Source: Lysobacterales bacterium 66-474 (GTDB lineage Bacteria > Pseudomonadota > Gammaproteobacteria > Xanthomonadales > Rhodanobacteraceae). From it: DNA of 64,000 nt. The DNA is taken from the NCBI GenBank assembly GCA_001899805.1, contig MKWP01000004.1, forward strand, positions 1 to 64,000, in the 5' to 3' direction. Below the pieces are notes generated by a model. The model was not told where the DNA came from, ran no database searches, and saw nothing but the letters and a program-made list of their open reading frames with translations. Shown piece after piece: positions 46,926 through 55,505 of the stretch; the stretch's first letter is position 1; the number at the start of each line of letters is the position of its first letter. Both the position numbers and the translations under genes were made by a program.

Positions 46926-49160
46926 ATGCCCGATCCGTCGGTCGCCCGCTTCACCTATCGCGCTTTCATCAGCTACAGCCACCGCGACAAGGCGTGGGCG
47001 GACTGGCTGCACCGGTCGCTTGAAACGTACAGCGTGCCGTCGCGGCTGGTCGGTACCGAAACCGCGCACGGCAGGATTCCGCGCCGGCTGAATCCGGTCT
47101 TCCGCGACCGCGACGAACTCGCCAGCGCCACCGATCTCGGCCGCAAGGTCAACGAGGCGCTCGCGCAATCGGAAAACCAGGTCGTGATCTGCTCGCCCGC
47201 GTCGGCGGCTTCGCGTTGGGTCAACGAGGAAGTGCTGGCCTACAAACGCATGGGCCGCGCCGAGCGAATCTTCTGCCTGATCGTGGACGGCGAACCCAAC
47301 GCCACGGACCTGCCCGGCCGTGAAGCGGAAGAATGTTTCTGTCCCGCGTTGCGCTTCCAGCTCGACGCGAGTGGCCAACCCACGAACGAACGCACCGAAC
47401 CGATCGCCGCCGATGCGCGTCCCGGCAAGGACGGAAAACAAAACGCCAAGCTGAAACTGATCGCCGGGATGCTGGACGTCGGCTTCGATGCGCTGAAGCA
47501 GCGCGAACAGCACCGGCGCATGCGGCGCATGGCGACGCTCACGGCGGCTGCGATGGCAGTGATGGTCGTGACCATCGTGCTGGCGATCCTTGCCTTCGTG
47601 TCGCGCCATGCGGCGGTGGTCGCGCAGGACAAGGCCGTCACCGCGGAACACGCCGCGGTCATCTCCCGCGATGACGCCCGGCGCCGGCAAGCCCAGGCCG
47701 AGGACATCCTCGGCTTCATGCTCGGCGACCTGCGCAAGAAATTGGCCACGGTCGGCCGGCTCGACCTGATGCGCTCGGTCGACGACAAGGCAACGGCCTA
47801 CTTCGCAACGCTGAAACCACGCGACCTCACGGACACGGCACTTGAGCAGCAGGCGAATTTGCTGATGGACATCGGGCAGGTGCGCCTCGCCAAGGGCGAA
47901 CTCGGCGCCGCGACGGCGGCCTTTCGCGAAGCCCTGGATCGCACCAGCGCCCTGTACAACCGCGCACCGGACAACGGCAACCGGCTGTTCGACAAGGCGC
48001 AGGCCGAATACTGGGTCGGCTACGCTGCCATGCAGAAAGGCGACAACGCCACGGCCGAAACCATGTTCCAGAGCTACTACGACAGCGCCGTCAAGCTGGT
48101 GGCGATGAATCCCCATGACTTCGACTGGCAGAAGGAAGTGGCTTACGGGCTGCAAGCCGTGTCGGTCATGGACAAGAAGCTGGGGCGCACGGCCGAGGCC
48201 GAGCAAGGGATGCTGCAGCAGCTTGCGATGTACCACGTGTGGGTCAAGCAACGGCCGGAGGATCCACAACTCCGCTTCGAAGCCGCCAACGTCGTTTCCT
48301 GGCTGGGCAGCCTCGCGCTCGAACAAGGCCATCTCGATATCGCCGAAAACAACTTCTCCGAACAAGTCCAGGACCTGCAGCGGAACATGGCCGCCGAACC
48401 GGCCAACGCCAATTGGAAAGACAAGAGCGTCGACGCACTGGGCTTGTTGGCAGGTGTGCAGGAGCAGCGTGGCGAACTCCGGCTAGCCCGCGCAAATCGA
48501 GCGGACGCTGCCGCACTCGCCGCGGACCTGTACGCTCGCGATCCCGAAAACAATGATTGGCGCACTGCACTGGCCCTTTGTCGCCTGAAACAGTCAAGAC
48601 TCGACACCTCGCACCAACCCCGTGAGGCCATCAAAGAGGCTCAACTCGCCGAGTCACTCTCGGTTACAGCCCACACCAAGGATCCCAAGAACCTGTACGT
48701 GGCGGGAACCCTCGTGAACGCACAAGATCAGCTCGCACGGCTGGCGCTGTCGCGCGGCGATCCCGACAGCGCTGCGAGGGAGATAACAAGCTCGCTTGCC
48801 TTGCTCGAATCCATCAGGAGCGAGCACAGCAATGAGGACACGCGTTTGGATTTTGCACAGGCCTTGCTGCTGCAAGGCGAAATCGCGCAGCGCAAACGGC
48901 AAACCGGTGAAGCCAAAAGCGCGTGGACCAAAGCGCGCGAATTGCTGATTACCGATTCGCCGCCGGTGATCCCTTTCGATCGCCTCGACCTGGTGGTGCG
49001 CGTGCTTCAACGGCTAGGCCGTGGTTCCGAGGCCGCGCCGTACCTGCAGCGACTCACAGCCGCCGGCTATGTGCCCCTGTATCCATGGCCTGATGCGGCA
49101 AGCACCCTTGCCGACACCAACCATGGACGGCGGACGAGCGGGCTCAACGCACGACGATGA
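46926..49160 (+). CDS. TIR domain-transmembrane-TPR protein (cassette A)
   Basis: The 744-residue protein begins with a TIR-like domain: YRAFISYSHRDKAWADWLH (about 11-29), RDELASATDLGRKVNEALAQS, VVICSPASAASRWVNEEVLAY. The W98-x3-E102 motif is where NAD-cleaving TIRs carry their catalytic Glu. After residue 200 a single transmembrane helix (about 203-225) is followed by a coiled-coil part (RDDARRRQAQAEDILGFMLGDLRKKLATVGRLDLM in outline) and about ten TPR-like repeats to the end. The TIR part is inferred to face the cytosol and the TPR part the periplasm. Two small genes follow. It is a close relative of the protein at 50835. Function is not known; a role in NAD-based defence or stress response is an inference. 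Confidence 0.82.
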   Translation: MPDPSVARFTYRAFISYSHRDKAWADWLHRSLETYSVPSRLVGTETAHGRIPRRLNPVFRDRDELASATDLGRKVNEALAQSENQVVICSPASAASRWVNEEVLAYKRMGRAERIFCLIVDGEPNATDLPGREAEECFCPALRFQLDASGQPTNERTEPIAADARPGKDGKQNAKLKLIAGMLDVGFDALKQREQHRRMRRMATLTAAAMAVMVVTIVLAILAFVSRHAAVVAQDKAVTAEHAAVISRDDARRRQAQAEDILGFMLGDLRKKLATVGRLDLMRSVDDKATAYFATLKPRDLTDTALEQQANLLMDIGQVRLAKGELGAATAAFREALDRTSALYNRAPDNGNRLFDKAQAEYWVGYAAMQKGDNATAETMFQSYYDSAVKLVAMNPHDFDWQKEVAYGLQAVSVMDKKLGRTAEAEQGMLQQLAMYHVWVKQRPEDPQLRFEAANVVSWLGSLALEQGHLDIAENNFSEQVQDLQRNMAAEPANANWKDKSVDALGLLAGVQEQRGELRLARANRADAAALAADLYARDPENNDWRTALALCRLKQSRLDTSHQPREAIKEAQLAESLSVTAHTKDPKNLYVAGTLVNAQDQLARLALSRGDPDSAAREITSSLALLESIRSEHSNEDTRLDFAQALLLQGEIAQRKRQTGEAKSAWTKARELLITDSPPVIPFDRLDLVVRVLQRLGRGSEAAPYLQRLTAAGYVPLYPWPDAASTLADTNHGRRTSGLNARR

Positions 49161-49265
49161 GGTTGCAAATACGTCGCATCGTCAACCATCGACGATGCGG
49201 CAACAGGACCGGCGGGGTTGCCGCCGTACCCGGCCGGAGTGGCCATCATCAACCGGAGCAAGACC

Positions 49266-49673
49266 ATGCCAGACAAGACCGTTTCCCTCGACATCCGCTA
49301 TGTTCCCGCCGAACCCGGTGATGGATTCATCGATGTCGGGGTCATCAACGGCAGGAGCTACTGCTACAAGTACACGGGTGGCGACGACGGCGCCGGCGGC
49401 GTGACGCACACGATTGGCGAAGGCAACGCGAAAATCATTGTGACCCTGACTGCCGACCCGCGCTACAGGATCGCTTCCGTCAGTTTCGTCGACGACAAGC
49501 ACGATGACATCCAGCTCAGCGCGCATCCGAGACACGACCGCGAGCACGAGATCCACAATAAGAACACCAAGGCCATCAACGCGCATTACAAAGTCCAGGT
49601 CAGGGATACCGGCAATGGCAATGCCACGATTCCCTGCGACCCACCGATCACCAACAAGCCGTCTAGCCACTGA
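49266..49673 (+). CDS. small beta-rich protein of the TIR-cassette family (A1)
   Basis: The 135-residue protein has no signal peptide. The C-terminal plan follows that of the two relatives at 49836 and 52990: a YRIASVSFVDD strand where they have YSPVGISFKE, a HYKVQVRDTGNGNATI strand, and a closing DPPITNKP where they have DPPIINRHP or DPRIRNNP. I do not recognise the family. It follows the TIR-TPR gene by 105 bp; CGGAGCAAG precedes the start at 49266. In both cassettes such a gene is directly downstream of the TIR gene, so it is probably a partner or regulator. Confidence 0.6.
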   Translation: MPDKTVSLDIRYVPAEPGDGFIDVGVINGRSYCYKYTGGDDGAGGVTHTIGEGNAKIIVTLTADPRYRIASVSFVDDKHDDIQLSAHPRHDREHEIHNKNTKAINAHYKVQVRDTGNGNATIPCDPPITNKPSSH

Positions 49674-49835
49674 GCCTGTGAGAGTCGGGCTGACAGGCTA
49701 CAGAACGGGCTGAAAGCCTGTCGCGTGTCGTCGCAGTTGGTTGGCATCAAATACGCGCATGGAAAAATCCCGCATCGCCTGCTTCATCGCAGTTTCACCG
49801 CGGCAATCCCGCCGCAAACACAGAAGGAGAGCACC

Positions 49836-49925
49836 ATGAAACGCATCGTGTTGTCCACCGCAATCGCGCTCTTGTTGACAGGCTCCGGGGGGGGTACGCT
49901 CAATCCAGTCCATCAACCGCACTGA
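49836..49925 (+). other. signal-peptide start of small protein A2, cut off by a G8 tract
   Basis: The ATG at 49836 has a strong ribosome binding site (GAAGGAGAG). It encodes MKRIVLSTAIALLLTGSGGG, a signal-peptide-like sequence, then runs out of frame to a stop at 49923-49925. The break is at eight G (49887-49894). One G more, or two fewer, would join it to the next frame through YAQSSPSTALNVPT into the A2 body, with a signal-peptidase-like site after GYA. Confidence 0.65.
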
Positions 49926-49927
49926 AT

Positions 49928-50344
49928 GTGCCGACCGTCGTTGTCACCGTCACGCAATTGCTGCCGCTGTCCTTGTCGTCGCCCGCTTCGTATCAGCTTT
50001 ACAACGGCGGCAATTTGGTGTCGATGAATTCGAACGGTGGTCTTGTCGTGAACGGACCCACCGAGATTCGTTTCATCATTCAGGGCGCTGACGGAACCGC
50101 CTACAGCCCGGTCGGCATCAGTTTCAAGGAGGCATCGAGCGATGCCAGCGGCGGCATGGGGGATCCACTCGGGCGCTCGGCTTTCCCGATGCGCACCTTT
50201 GTTCCCCAAGGCAACACTGCCCAACTGTCGGTGTTCGACGCCGATCCTGCGCAGGCTGAATTCGAATTCAGCCTGATGATCGAGAGCCCCAGTGGAACTG
50301 TGGCCGTCATCGATCCACCGATCATCAACAGACATCCCGTCTGA
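49928..50344 (+). CDS. small beta-rich protein of the TIR-cassette family (A2), body in shifted frame
   Basis: From a GTG at 49928 the frame gives 138 residues. The region AYSPVGISFKEASSD...GDPLGRSAFPMRTFVPQGNTAQLSVFDADPAQAEFEFSLMI in outline is clearly homologous to the protein at 52990. The GTG has no ribosome binding site, whereas the ATG at 49836 has a strong one, so the natural protein probably starts there with a signal peptide. The G8 tract in between breaks the frame. It may be phase-variable, a recent mutation or a sequencing error. Family and function are unknown. Confidence 0.6.
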   Translation: MPTVVVTVTQLLPLSLSSPASYQLYNGGNLVSMNSNGGLVVNGPTEIRFIIQGADGTAYSPVGISFKEASSDASGGMGDPLGRSAFPMRTFVPQGNTAQLSVFDADPAQAEFEFSLMIESPSGTVAVIDPPIINRHPV

Positions 50345-50520
50345 TGAGCGAGTGCTGCATGACTCGCAATCCGCAAATCGGGTTTGACGGAAGAAGGCGC
50401 GATGCGTGCGCGAGCCGGGTTTTCGGCCCGTGCCTCCATGTGATCCGGAGACGGTCATGGCCTATCCAATGCCGGACACAATCGTCGAGATGAGCAACAT
50501 GAAGCCGAACGCCCTTTACG

Positions 50521-50676
50521 AGTAAGAACAAGCCAACGGCTACCATCGGGCTCGAGAAATTGCCCGAGAATCGCGCGCCCGCGACCGTCGACGCGTCTGT
50601 CTCCACGAACGCCGCGCTTGCGCCGCTGGTGATCCGCCTCACCAGCCATCGCAACATTTCTGCGCGCGAGAATTGA
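50521..50676 (+). pseudogene. decayed 5' fragment of a SLOG-like gene (cassette A)
   Basis: One frame reads ...TNAALAPLVIRLTSHRNISAREN and then stops. The intact gene at 53598 encodes TANATRAPLVVGITSHRNIAAREI at its N-terminus, and the DNA is alike over about 50 bp (GCGCCRCTGGT, CACCAGCCAYCGCAA). So cassette A once had the same third gene as cassette B. The rest of 50345-50834 holds a 22-codon open frame (50458-50526, MAYPMPDTIVEM...) behind GGAGACGGTC, of unclear meaning, and the promoter region of the next gene. Confidence 0.65.
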
Positions 50677-50706
50677 AAGGAAAGTCCAGCCCCGCAGCCA
50701 GACAAA

Positions 50707-50722
50707 TGTGACGCGCTTCACA
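50707..50722 (+). promoter_or_regulatory. CRP/Clp-like operator upstream of the second TIR-TPR cassette
   Basis: TGTGACGCGCTTCACA is a perfect TGTGA-N6-TCACA palindrome, the consensus of CRP and of its xanthomonad relative Clp. It lies 112 bp before the start at 50835, about the same distance as the site before cassette A. Confidence 0.65.
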
Positions 50723-50834
50723 TTCCACCACGAATCTGGCACAGTCCCGTTTCCGGACGAATGCGGCTCCCGCGCGTTCCGCGAGGGCCGCGACCGTCAA
50801 GGATGACCCGAGCCCGCGTGATGCGGAGACGGCC

Positions 50835-53003
50835 ATGGCCGAGTCGCCGGTTTCGCGCTTCATGTATCGCGCCTTCATCAGTTACAGCCACGCCGACAAG
50901 GCGTGGGCCGACTGGCTGCACAAGGCGCTGGAAACATATCGCGTGCCGTCGCGGCTGGTCGGAACGGTAACCGCGCATGGCACGATTCCGCGACGCCTGA
51001 ACCCGGTCTTTCGCGACCGCGACGAACTCGCCAGCGCCACCGACCTCAGCCGCGAGGTCAACGAGGCGCTCGCGCAGTCGGAAAACCTGATCGTGATCTG
51101 CTCGCCCGCGGCGGCAGCATCACGCTGGGTAAACGAGGAAGTGCTGACCTACAAACGTCTGGGTCGCGAAGCACGCATCTTCTGCCTGATCGTCGACGGC
51201 GAGCCCGGCGTGAGTGACTGGCCCGGACACGAAGCCGGGGAATGTTTCTGCCCCGCGTTGCGCTTCCGGCTCGACGCCGACGGCCGACCCGCGAACGAAC
51301 GCACCGAGCCGATCGCGGCCGATGTCCGCCCCGGCCACGATGGCAAGCCCATCGCCAAGTTGCGCCTGATCGCCGGCATGCTCGGCGTGGGCTTCGACGC
51401 GCTGACCCAGCGTGAAGCGCATCGACGAAGACGCCGCGCGCTCGTGATCACCGCCGCGGCCCTGCTGGGCATGGCGATCACCAGCGTGCTGGCCATCAAT
51501 GCGGTCATTGCCCGCAACGAGGCCCGGCAGCGCCAGGCGCAAGCCGAGCAGGCACTGAATTACATGCTCGGCGACCTGCACGACAAGCTCAAGGGTGTGG
51601 GGCGGCTCGACCTGATGGCCTCCGTCACCGACAAGGCGCTGGCGCTGTTCGCCGCCAGCAAGCCCGGCTCGCTGACCGACGATGAACTCACCCAGCAGTC
51701 GCGCGCCCTGGTGCAGATCGGCCAGATCCGGCTTGACGAAGCCCAGTACGCGCCCGCGATGGATGCCTTCCGGCGCGCCGATCAGCGCAGCGTGGAACTG
51801 ACCACGCGGCATCCGGACAACGGCCGGTTCCTGTTCGACCGCGCGCAGGCCGAATACTGGATCGGTTACGTGTATTGGCAACAACGCAAGCTGGCCGAGG
51901 CCAACGAGTGGTTGACCCGGTATCGCGATTCCACGCTGACGCTGGTGAAGATCGACCCAGGCAACCACGACTGGCAACGAGAGGTCAGCGATGGCGAACA
52001 CAACTTGGCCGTACTGGCGCTCGACCGCGGAGACCTGAACGCTGCACAGCATCGATTCGAGGCGGAACTGGCGACAATGGAGGAGCTTGCCCGGCAACAA
52101 CCCGACGATGCCGACCTGGCGTCAGAGGTTGCCGATACGACCTCGTGGCTCGGCAACGTGGCCGAGCAGCGTGGCGACCTGGCCGGTGCCCAGCGCCTGT
52201 TCGGTGAACAGGCGCGCCAACTTGCACGCCTGCGTACCGTGCACCCCGAGGACTTCCGTCGGCTGTCGGAATGGGCCAGAGCACAGGAACTGCTGGCTGC
52301 GTCGCTGGCGACGACCGGACGGAACGAGGAAAGCCGGCACGCCATGGACGAGGTGTCCAAGGCCTACCTGACCCTGACGCAGCATGACCCGGGCAACGTT
52401 TCCTGGCAGGTGAACCTGGCGAACGTGCAGGTCACCCGCGCGACCTACGCGTTCGCCGCGGATCACGCCGACGAGGCTGAAGCGTTGTTGTCCCCCGCGA
52501 TGGCGCATGCCCTGGGACTCGTGGCATCGAAAGCATCGCAAGGCAATCCCCAGATCCATCGCGTGCTCAGCCACGGCTGGCTGCTGCGCGCCCGCATCGC
52601 ACTGGCCCGCGGTGACCTGCGGTCAGCGATGGAAGCCGCCGAGCGGTCGCTCAGCGAGGCGCGGGCCGCGACGACAAAAGACGCCGTCGACGACGGCAGC
52701 CTGGCCGACCGGGCGGAAGCCCTGCTGCTGCTGGGCACACTGCAGCAGGTGCAATCGCCTGACACGCTTCCGGAAGTATGGAGGCAAGCGCATGCGTTGC
52801 TCGCGCCACGGGCACGCAACTCGCATTACTGGCGCCTGCTCGATCCGTGGCTGCGCGCGTGCCGGTTGACCGGCGACGACGCAGGCGCGCGCATCGCCAT
52901 CGATCGCCTGAATGCAAGTGGTTACGTTCCACTGCAACCCTGGCCGGCAAGTGCCGCCCAGCCATCCCCTGCCACCGAAGGAGACCAGCATGTTCACCAC
53001 TGA
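50835..53003 (+). CDS. TIR domain-transmembrane-TPR protein (cassette B)
   Basis: The 722-residue protein is a paralogue of the protein at 46926. The TIR part is highly similar: YRAFISYSHADKAWADWLH, FRDRDELASATDLSREVNEALAQSE (outline), CSPAAAASRWVNEEVLTY with the same W98-x3-E102. A transmembrane helix lies at about 205-225 (ALVITAAALLGMAITSVLAI). The TPR part is more divergent but keeps landmarks (DLMASVTDKALALF, RFLFDRAQAEYWIGY, and the C-terminal SGYVPLQPWP versus AGYVPLYPWP in cassette A). It ends inside the start of the next gene (14-bp overlap), so the two are coupled. GGAGACGGCC precedes the ATG. Confidence 0.82.
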   Translation: MAESPVSRFMYRAFISYSHADKAWADWLHKALETYRVPSRLVGTVTAHGTIPRRLNPVFRDRDELASATDLSREVNEALAQSENLIVICSPAAAASRWVNEEVLTYKRLGREARIFCLIVDGEPGVSDWPGHEAGECFCPALRFRLDADGRPANERTEPIAADVRPGHDGKPIAKLRLIAGMLGVGFDALTQREAHRRRRRALVITAAALLGMAITSVLAINAVIARNEARQRQAQAEQALNYMLGDLHDKLKGVGRLDLMASVTDKALALFAASKPGSLTDDELTQQSRALVQIGQIRLDEAQYAPAMDAFRRADQRSVELTTRHPDNGRFLFDRAQAEYWIGYVYWQQRKLAEANEWLTRYRDSTLTLVKIDPGNHDWQREVSDGEHNLAVLALDRGDLNAAQHRFEAELATMEELARQQPDDADLASEVADTTSWLGNVAEQRGDLAGAQRLFGEQARQLARLRTVHPEDFRRLSEWARAQELLAASLATTGRNEESRHAMDEVSKAYLTLTQHDPGNVSWQVNLANVQVTRATYAFAADHADEAEALLSPAMAHALGLVASKASQGNPQIHRVLSHGWLLRARIALARGDLRSAMEAAERSLSEARAATTKDAVDDGSLADRAEALLLLGTLQQVQSPDTLPEVWRQAHALLAPRARNSHYWRLLDPWLRACRLTGDDAGARIAIDRLNASGYVPLQPWPASAAQPSPATEGDQHVHH

Positions 53004-53442
53004 CCACACAGTCTGTACCACGGCGAGGATTTCCGTCGTCGTGACCGAGTTCCACGAGCTCGGCCGTGGCCCCAGCCAGGCCGATGTCGAACTGACCGAC
53101 ACCGGACACGGCAGGGTCAGCCAGGGCAGGATCAACGATCCCATCGTCGTCACCGGGGAGGCCTATCTCGAATTTTCCGTATCGACCCGTGAAAGCGACC
53201 GAGCCACCTACAGCCCGGTCGGGATCAGTTTCAAGGAGTCGGATGGCCCCGGCCGTGACCCGCTGGGGCATGCCGCATTCCCCACGCGCGCGTTCGTCGC
53301 CCGCGGCAATGCCCTGCAGCTTTCGTTGTTCGATGCCAACCCCGAGCGGGCCGAGTTCAAATTCGACCTCGTGATCCGGCGATCCGATGGAACACTCGGC
53401 GTCATCGACCCGCGAATTCGCAACAATCCGATCATGAAGTAG
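52990..53442 (+). CDS. small beta-rich protein of the TIR-cassette family (B)
   Basis: The 150-residue protein has no signal peptide. Its core (TYSPVGISFKESDG, GRDPLGHAAFPTRAFVARGNALQLSLFDANPERAEFKFDLVI outline, GVIDPRIRNNP) is homologous to A2. The N-terminal half has several predicted strands (ARISVVVTEFHEL, DVELTDTG, AYLEFSVSTRE). GAAGGAGACC precedes the ATG at 52990, and the start overlaps the TIR-TPR gene by 14 bp, strong evidence that they work together. Unknown family. Confidence 0.65.
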   Translation: MFTTDHTVCTTARISVVVTEFHELGRGPSQADVELTDTGHGRVSQGRINDPIVVTGEAYLEFSVSTRESDRATYSPVGISFKESDGPGRDPLGHAAFPTRAFVARGNALQLSLFDANPERAEFKFDLVIRRSDGTLGVIDPRIRNNPIMK

Positions 53443-53597
53443 CGTAGCCGCAGGGTGGCTTTCCGCTCCCCTCCCGGCCACGCGGAAACGGCGTGTCGGA
53501 CGATGCGGCAGAATGCCGGAAACGGGAATGGCCCTTGCCAACGCGTCGTCCGCTGCGCGTTGGCGGGGATCGGGACAATCACGAACAGGCCGTCGCG

Positions 53598-55361
53598 ATG
53601 GACATGGTCGATTCGGAGCAAAAAAGCAGCGCGACAGCGAATGCCACGCGCGCGCCACTGGTCGTCGGCATCACCAGCCACCGCAATATCGCGGCCCGCG
53701 AAATCGAATCGCTCCGCCGGCGCGTGCGGGAGCTTTTCCTGCGATTGCGGGAGGACTTTCCGCATGCGCCGCTGACGATCCTGTCGCCGCTGGCCGAAGG
53801 CGGCGACCAACTGGTGGCGGAAGAAGGCCTGAAGCTCGGCGCACGACTCGTCGCGCCGCTGCCGTTCGCGCGCGAACTGTATGCGCAGGATTTCGCCGGC
53901 GTTGCGGCGCGTGAACGTTTCGAATCGTTGTGCGCACAGGCGAGATTGATCGAACTGCCCCTGCTGACGGGCCATACCCACGCCGAAGTTTCGGCGCCGG
54001 GTGACCAGCGCAATCGCCAGTACGCCCACGTCGGGATGTTCGTGGCGCGGCATTGCCATCTGCTGTTGGCGATCTGGGACGGCAAGCCATCGCATCGCCT
54101 GGGGGGCACCGCGCAGATCGTGGATTATTTCCTGACCGGCACGCCCCCGGGCGGCTTCGAGCGCAGGCGCGACAAGCGTCCGCGCCTGTACGGCGGCGGC
54201 GACGAGCGGCTGCTGTGCCACCTGGTGTGTTCGCGCGACATGCCGGACGGCACGCCGGCGACTCCGCTGCAGCCGGGCCAGGTGATCTGGCGCAACCGCG
54301 ACGAAGCGTCCGCGCCCGATGCGCCGATGCCGCAGGCCTTCAGTACGGTGTTCGCGCATACCGATGCCTTCAACGCCGATGCCGTGAAATACGCCGACGA
54401 GATCGAAGCGGGCGATGCCGGCATCGATGACGGGGCTTCCGCGGAGGGCGACGGCGCGCTCGCGCAACCCTCGCCCGCCACGCTGTTCCGTGTCGCCGAT
54501 TGGTTGGCGATCCACTTCCAGCGGCGCGTGCTGCTGGCGATGCGGGTGATCTACCTGGTCGCGTTCGTGATGGGCGTGGCTTTCACCATGTACGACAACC
54601 TGCCCGACCAGGACCACATGCTGTTCGCGTTCCTGTTCCTGTTCGCGACCGGGGTGGTGGTGAACGCGATCGCGAGACGGCGTGACTGGCACCGCAAGTA
54701 TCTCGATTACCGCGCGCTGGCCGAGGGCTTGCGCGTGCAGTGCTATTGGCGGCGCGCCGGCATTTCGCTGACCGGCGACCCTGAATTCGCCCGCGACAGC
54801 CTGATGCAGAAGCAGGACATCGAACTGGGCTGGGTACGCAACGTGATGCGCAGCGCCGGGCTTTTCGCCCAGGCGTGGCCGGAACGGCAAAACGAGGAGG
54901 CGCTGCGCGGCGTGATCGACGAATGGGTCGGCGACGCCACGCACGGCGAGCTCGGCTATTACCGGGTCCGCACCGAACAGCGCGAACGCAGCCACCGCAT
55001 CAACGAAGCGATCGGCGCGATGTGCCTGCTGGCAGGCATCTTCATCAGCGTGGTGCTGGCAGTGTTGGTGCACACGCTGTCGAACGATGCCAAGAACGAC
55101 TTGATCGTGGTGATGGCGGTGTTTTCGATCTTCGCCGCGGTGCGCGAAGCGTATTCGTTCCGCAAGGCCGACCGCGAACTGATCCGCCAGTACCGCTTCA
55201 TGGAACGCGTGTTCGGCAATGCGCGCAGCGCGCTCGACAAGGCCGAGGACACCGACGAGCAGCGCGAGATCCTGCAGGCACTGGGCGAGGCTTCCCTGGC
55301 CGAGCACGTCGAGTGGGCGGTGATGCACCGCCAGCGGCCGCTGGAGGCGGGCAAGATGTGA
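53598..55361 (+). CDS. SLOG-like nucleotide-sensor protein with four transmembrane helices
   Basis: The 587-residue protein has an N-terminal Rossmann-like domain: APLVVGITSHRNI (20-31), LTILSPLAEGGDQLVAEEGLKLGARLVAPLPF (outline, 59-90), RQYAHVGMFVARHCHLLLAIWDGK. This resembles the SLOG family, which binds nucleotide-derived ligands. Two transmembrane hairpins follow: about 310-333 with 341-358, and 471-492 with 501-520, with SLATT-like surroundings (RDWHRKYLDYRALAEGLRVQCYWRRAG outline). SLOG and SLATT proteins were predicted to form nucleotide-activated membrane effectors. The start could also be a GTG at 53493. It follows the cassette B genes and is the last gene on this strand. Confidence 0.65.
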   Translation: MDMVDSEQKSSATANATRAPLVVGITSHRNIAAREIESLRRRVRELFLRLREDFPHAPLTILSPLAEGGDQLVAEEGLKLGARLVAPLPFARELYAQDFAGVAARERFESLCAQARLIELPLLTGHTHAEVSAPGDQRNRQYAHVGMFVARHCHLLLAIWDGKPSHRLGGTAQIVDYFLTGTPPGGFERRRDKRPRLYGGGDERLLCHLVCSRDMPDGTPATPLQPGQVIWRNRDEASAPDAPMPQAFSTVFAHTDAFNADAVKYADEIEAGDAGIDDGASAEGDGALAQPSPATLFRVADWLAIHFQRRVLLAMRVIYLVAFVMGVAFTMYDNLPDQDHMLFAFLFLFATGVVVNAIARRRDWHRKYLDYRALAEGLRVQCYWRRAGISLTGDPEFARDSLMQKQDIELGWVRNVMRSAGLFAQAWPERQNEEALRGVIDEWVGDATHGELGYYRVRTEQRERSHRINEAIGAMCLLAGIFISVVLAVLVHTLSNDAKNDLIVVMAVFSIFAAVREAYSFRKADRELIRQYRFMERVFGNARSALDKAEDTDEQREILQALGEASLAEHVEWAVMHRQRPLEAGKM

Positions 55362-55414
55362 GGCCCACGCACCATCGGACTCTTCCCCCCAAAACTCACC
55401 CAATCCATGCTTTG

Positions 55415-55467
55415 TCGTCATTCCGGGGCCGTTTCCGATGATGTCGGAAACGGCCCCGGAATGACGA
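55415..55467. repeat. perfect 24-bp hairpin between convergent TIR operons
   Basis: The arms, running from TCGTCATTCCGGGG inward, pair perfectly over 24 bp around a 5-nt loop. The ends match those of the element at 46156-46263. It lies between the stops of the SLOG-like gene and the last TIR-TolB-TPR gene, where it could block read-through in both directions. Confidence 0.75.
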
Positions 55468-55505
55468 AAGTCGAACGACCGCAGACGGAACGGGGCAACC
55501 GCTTC

